NCBI RefSeq assembly: GCF_038396675.1
Contig: NC_088929.1
Coordinates: 29,511,001-29,575,000, forward strand
From: Hydra vulgaris
Lineage: Eukaryota; Cnidaria; Hydrozoa; Anthoathecata; Hydridae
Reading direction: 5' to 3'
Length of the DNA stretch: 64,000 nucleotides
The position numbers and the translations under genes were made by a program. Position 1 is the stretch's first letter. Every line of letters begins with the position of its first letter. The notes beneath the pieces were generated by a model. That model was not told the origin of the DNA. It saw only the letters and a program-made list of their open reading frames with translations, and searched no databases. Of this stretch, positions 61,601 to 64,000 are shown piece after piece.

Positions 61601-62917
61601 TCCAAGTTAATAATATTCGTGTCATCCTTTTTATCTCGGTCATGAGTTAAATCATCTGATTTAGGATTTAATTCTGTAAATTTCTCTGCTTGTTCCTGGA
61701 CTACAGCATAACCCGGGTTTTCCCCTTTTGCATCATTATTATGAATTTTTGAACTTGCGTCCTCTTCAAATTTTTTATTAAAAGATGTTGTTTCTTCTTC
61801 TATGGATATACCACATGTTGAAGTCGATGTTTCAATTATTTTCTAGTCTAACTTTGTATGTTCACTACTTTGTATTTCATCATCCACTTCGACATCAATA
61901 CCAGCATTCTGAGGTTCCATTTTTTGTTTTTTTGAAGCTAAAGAGGCTACAAAAGGATTCTCTGGGGCTCCCACTGTTTGTATACGAACCTTTCTACCAC
62001 CATGAACGGATCTTTCATGACTGGTTTTATAGTCGTTATTAAATACTGCTTTGCATACGCAACATTGTAATTTATATCTTTTGCTATTCATATTTAGTGC
62101 TGGAAAACAAACGCAGATAATTTACCGTAATTTTTAAAGGATTCAATGTTTATAAAAGTTATCACTCTTAATAAATGTGGTAAGATATAAGAGTCTTAAA
62201 ATAATAGAATAAGACTAATAATTCTATTATATATTCTAATTAGGCCTATTACTCCTACAAACCTAATTCTGATCCTACTTTAGTATACTGATAATTGGAA
62301 GTAATAACAGGTGCAAAACGTTCATATCAGAGTTTAGCATTTATTTTGTTATACTTTCTGATAAAAAGCTTTATATAAAATTATTATATTAAAAAATGAA
62401 TCATATCATTTTAAATGCTATCATATCTTTTATACAAAGACAGAAATGTTAAAATCAATTCATGGAAATAAATATTCACCTTTCAAAGTAGAAAGTATGA
62501 AAAAAATGAATAACTGCTTTTAGTCACACATAAAATTGCAGCTGCTATTTTTATTGCATAAACTTGCAGCTGCCATTTTTATTGTTGATAACAAAAAAAA
62601 GTTGCGCAAAAAAAAACAACAACGTGGAAATCAAAAGGGCGTTCCGTTATGACTTAGCAATTTATTTCGTCTTGTGGAAAACAGCCTCAAGCCGTTTAAT
62701 AAACGTAAAGTTTATTTGTCCAAGTCAAAAAAAATTAGATCTTTGATGGATTTTTGCAAACATTTTAACTTTATTTAACTGGAAAATATTTTTTGATTTT
62801 ATCACCGATTTCCCAACTGTCCCAACTCGTGGCAAGGAAATTCCCAACTTTTCTCTTTTCTAGATTCTGGGAGGGGGAGACTCCCAACCCCCTACCCCCT
62901 CCAAGGCGACGCCCCTG
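58627..62917 (-). mobile_element. Large hAT transposon with 8-bp target duplication
   Basis: The ends are CAGGGGCGTTGC and, inverted, CAGGGGCGTCGC. CGTACTGT flanks both sides (58619-58626, 62918-62925). Subterminal zones are G-rich on the left and C-rich on the right (for example GGGAGGGGGAGACTCCCAAC). Length is 4,291 bp with one long transposase frame on the minus strand. The paralogous copy A locus has a single CGTACTGT at 28411-28418, consistent with an empty site. Confidence 0.92.
59101..62091 (-). pseudogene. hAT transposase (ZMYM1-like, DUF4371 type), one in-frame TAG
   Basis: A single frame of 997 codons runs from 62091 to a TAA-terminated end at 59101, with only one interruption, TAG at 61843-61845. 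Its start, MNSKRYKLQCCVCKAVFNND, followed by TSHERSVH, is a C2H2-like finger. An acidic, Ser/Asn-rich linker follows. Then come a TTF-type zinc finger region (about 61000-61250; HFTSQAHKVALSEY), the DUF4371/RNase-H core (SVMADTTPDMSHKDI, MAFQSYDYASSMSGQFKGVQ, VPYIPCQDHRTNTALEHACN, LSRTRWTARAKSV) and a hAT dimerisation end (GVASNKRSFSQLKIVKSHLR). Without the N-terminal finger, an 834-codon frame from 61605 still covers the catalytic part. Activity would need readthrough or a downstream start. Confidence 0.88.
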
Positions 62918-62925
62918 CGTACTGT

Positions 62926-63473
62926 TATCGAACATAACTTTTATGAAAAATTTGAAATGTTGCTTGATATCATGATCCAGAAAAATCCTTTGGGGTATGA
63001 TTAAACATTATCATTATCATTGGTGGTTATTGGGATGTAAGTCTGGTTCCACCGTCTCACTATGCATCGCTAAGCGGAAACAGGATTTTGTACATATTTT
63101 TTAGTGATTTTCGTATTTAAACCTTTAAAAATTTTTTTTCTTTTGCATTCAGTTTTAAATTCTCTACAAAAAAAAAAAAAAAATATTTTTAGTTTTTTTA
63201 AACTTATGATAATTTAAGGGTTTTTTTAAGGTTTTAAAAAACTCGCATTTTTGTGAAAATCTTTTCAAAGTATATGATAGAAGTTAAATTTTTATATTAT
63301 TTTCATGCGAGATTAAAAAAATCATATATTTAATTGAATGTAAAACTAGAAATAGAAAAAAAAAAGGTTTTTGCATAGCATTTTTTTGCTGGTTTTTTGA
63401 TTTCTTAAACATTGATTGATTTGAGCACGTGGTCACTGAGATCACCTCGTTTTTTTTGAATAAAATATAGCTA
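62926..63473. other. Spacer between hAT and mariner
   Basis: A/T-rich with A and T runs. No gene or repeat family was recognised, and similarity to the copy A flank fades here. Confidence 0.45.
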
Positions 63474-64000
63474 TCAGGTAACCAAAAAAGTTCGTGCGGT
63501 TTTTCCGTATATAATAAAAACACACAAAACGACAAAAGTAAGTACATTTATTCATCAAAATAGTCACCATTACCATCTAAAACCTTTTCCCAACGTAAAA
63601 CAAGCTTATTTATTCCACTTCTAAAAAATTCTCGGTCCTTTGAGTCTATAAAAGGTTTCAACTCCATTTCAACCGCGTCCTGGTCTCTGAACTCCTGTCC
63701 TTTTAAATGATTTCCCAGGGTAAAGAAAAAATGGAAATCAGTAGGGGAGAGGTCTGGCGAGTATGGTGGATGAGGCAAACTCTCCCAACCAAGGCTTTGG
63801 AGCTTGTCCTGAGTCACGCGAGCGGTGTGCGGTCTCGCGTTGTCGTGGAGAAGCAGAACTTCTCTCCTGTGCACCAGTGCAGGCTGCTTTACAAGCAACA
63901 GGTCGTGAACTCGTTGCAGCTGTGCTGAGTAGACCAGTCCAGTAATGGTTTGACCTGTTGGGAGCAGCTCGTAATGCACCACACCAGCTGTAGTCCACCA
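63474..64000 (-). mobile_element. mariner transposon, 3' part, cut by window edge
   Basis: The left (3') end reads TCAGGTAACCAAAAAAGTTC next to TA at 63472-63473, the mariner target. The transposase frame lies just inside. The other end and the transposase N-terminus are outside the window. Confidence 0.75.
63548..64000 (-). CDS. mariner transposase, C-terminal part (partial)
   Basis: The open frame enters from the right edge and ends at a TAA at 63548. It contains HDNARPHTARV, the second catalytic Asp, and YSPDLSPTDFHFF, the third Asp. Exactly 34 residues lie between them, the DD34D spacing of mariners. It ends WEKVLDGNGDYFDE, the usual mariner C-terminus. No stop or shift interrupts the visible part, so this copy may be complete. 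The first catalytic Asp and the DNA-binding domain lie beyond position 64000. Confidence 0.9.
   Translation of the reverse strand, partial: WWTTAGVVHYELLPTGQTITGLVYSAQLQRVHDLLLVKQPALVHRREVLLLHDNARPHTARVTQDKLQSLGWESLPHPPYSPDLSPTDFHFFFTLGNHLKGQEFRDQDAVEMELKPFIDSKDREFFRSGINKLVLRWEKVLDGNGDYFDE

Overview
The window is strongly AT-rich animal DNA. It is full of (TA)n, (CA)n and (CT)n arrays and of hAT, P, pogo, Tc1/mariner and non-LTR elements. With small phase-matched exons for secreted Cys-rich proteins, the best fit is a cnidarian, most likely a Hydra-type genome. That assignment is an inference from composition and element content; no sequence search was run.

Host genes. All recognisable host coding sequence is on the minus strand. 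Two paralogous copies of a small secreted-protein gene are spelled out by three exons each: a signal-peptide exon, a Cys-rich exon, and a terminal exon with an LDL-receptor class A (LDLa) domain. Copy A uses 27045-27113, 13132-13322 and 2800-3082. Copy B uses 57291-57356, 55217-55399 and 54618-54897. The introns and flanks are also alike, so this is a segmental duplication. Copy B is compact (about 2.7 kb). Copy A has been stretched to about 24 kb by insertions. Both copies carry lesions. Between them lies a decayed gene for an extracellular protein with two SRCR domains and a Cys-rich GCC2/GCC3-type end (33642-36120), with several stops and frameshifts.

Mobile DNA, left to right: a dead non-LTR element (about 990-2440); an outer TA-flanked element (5275-12198) holding a foldback structure (5731-8143) and a complete but dead P-type element (8356-10902, 8-bp duplication); a MITE (12515-13035); an unassigned coding remnant (17819-18720); an apparently intact hAT element with an open 645-codon transposase (20265-23255); a LINE end plus tRNA-derived SINE (23900-24960); a dead hAT (25400-26670); a Tc1 remnant (30245-30867); foldback MITEs; a pogo element with matching ends (37075-39150); a dead intron-bearing hAT (40640-43790); a dead transposase-like gene (45069-46502); a Penelope-like fragment with a hammerhead-like core (46716-47115); a dead hAT (50326-51370); LINE fragments (52800-54490); SINEs (56371-56760); a nearly intact large hAT with 8-bp duplication (58627-62917); and a mariner running off the right edge (63474-64000).

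The remaining DNA is low-complexity intron or intergenic sequence in which no gene could be supported.
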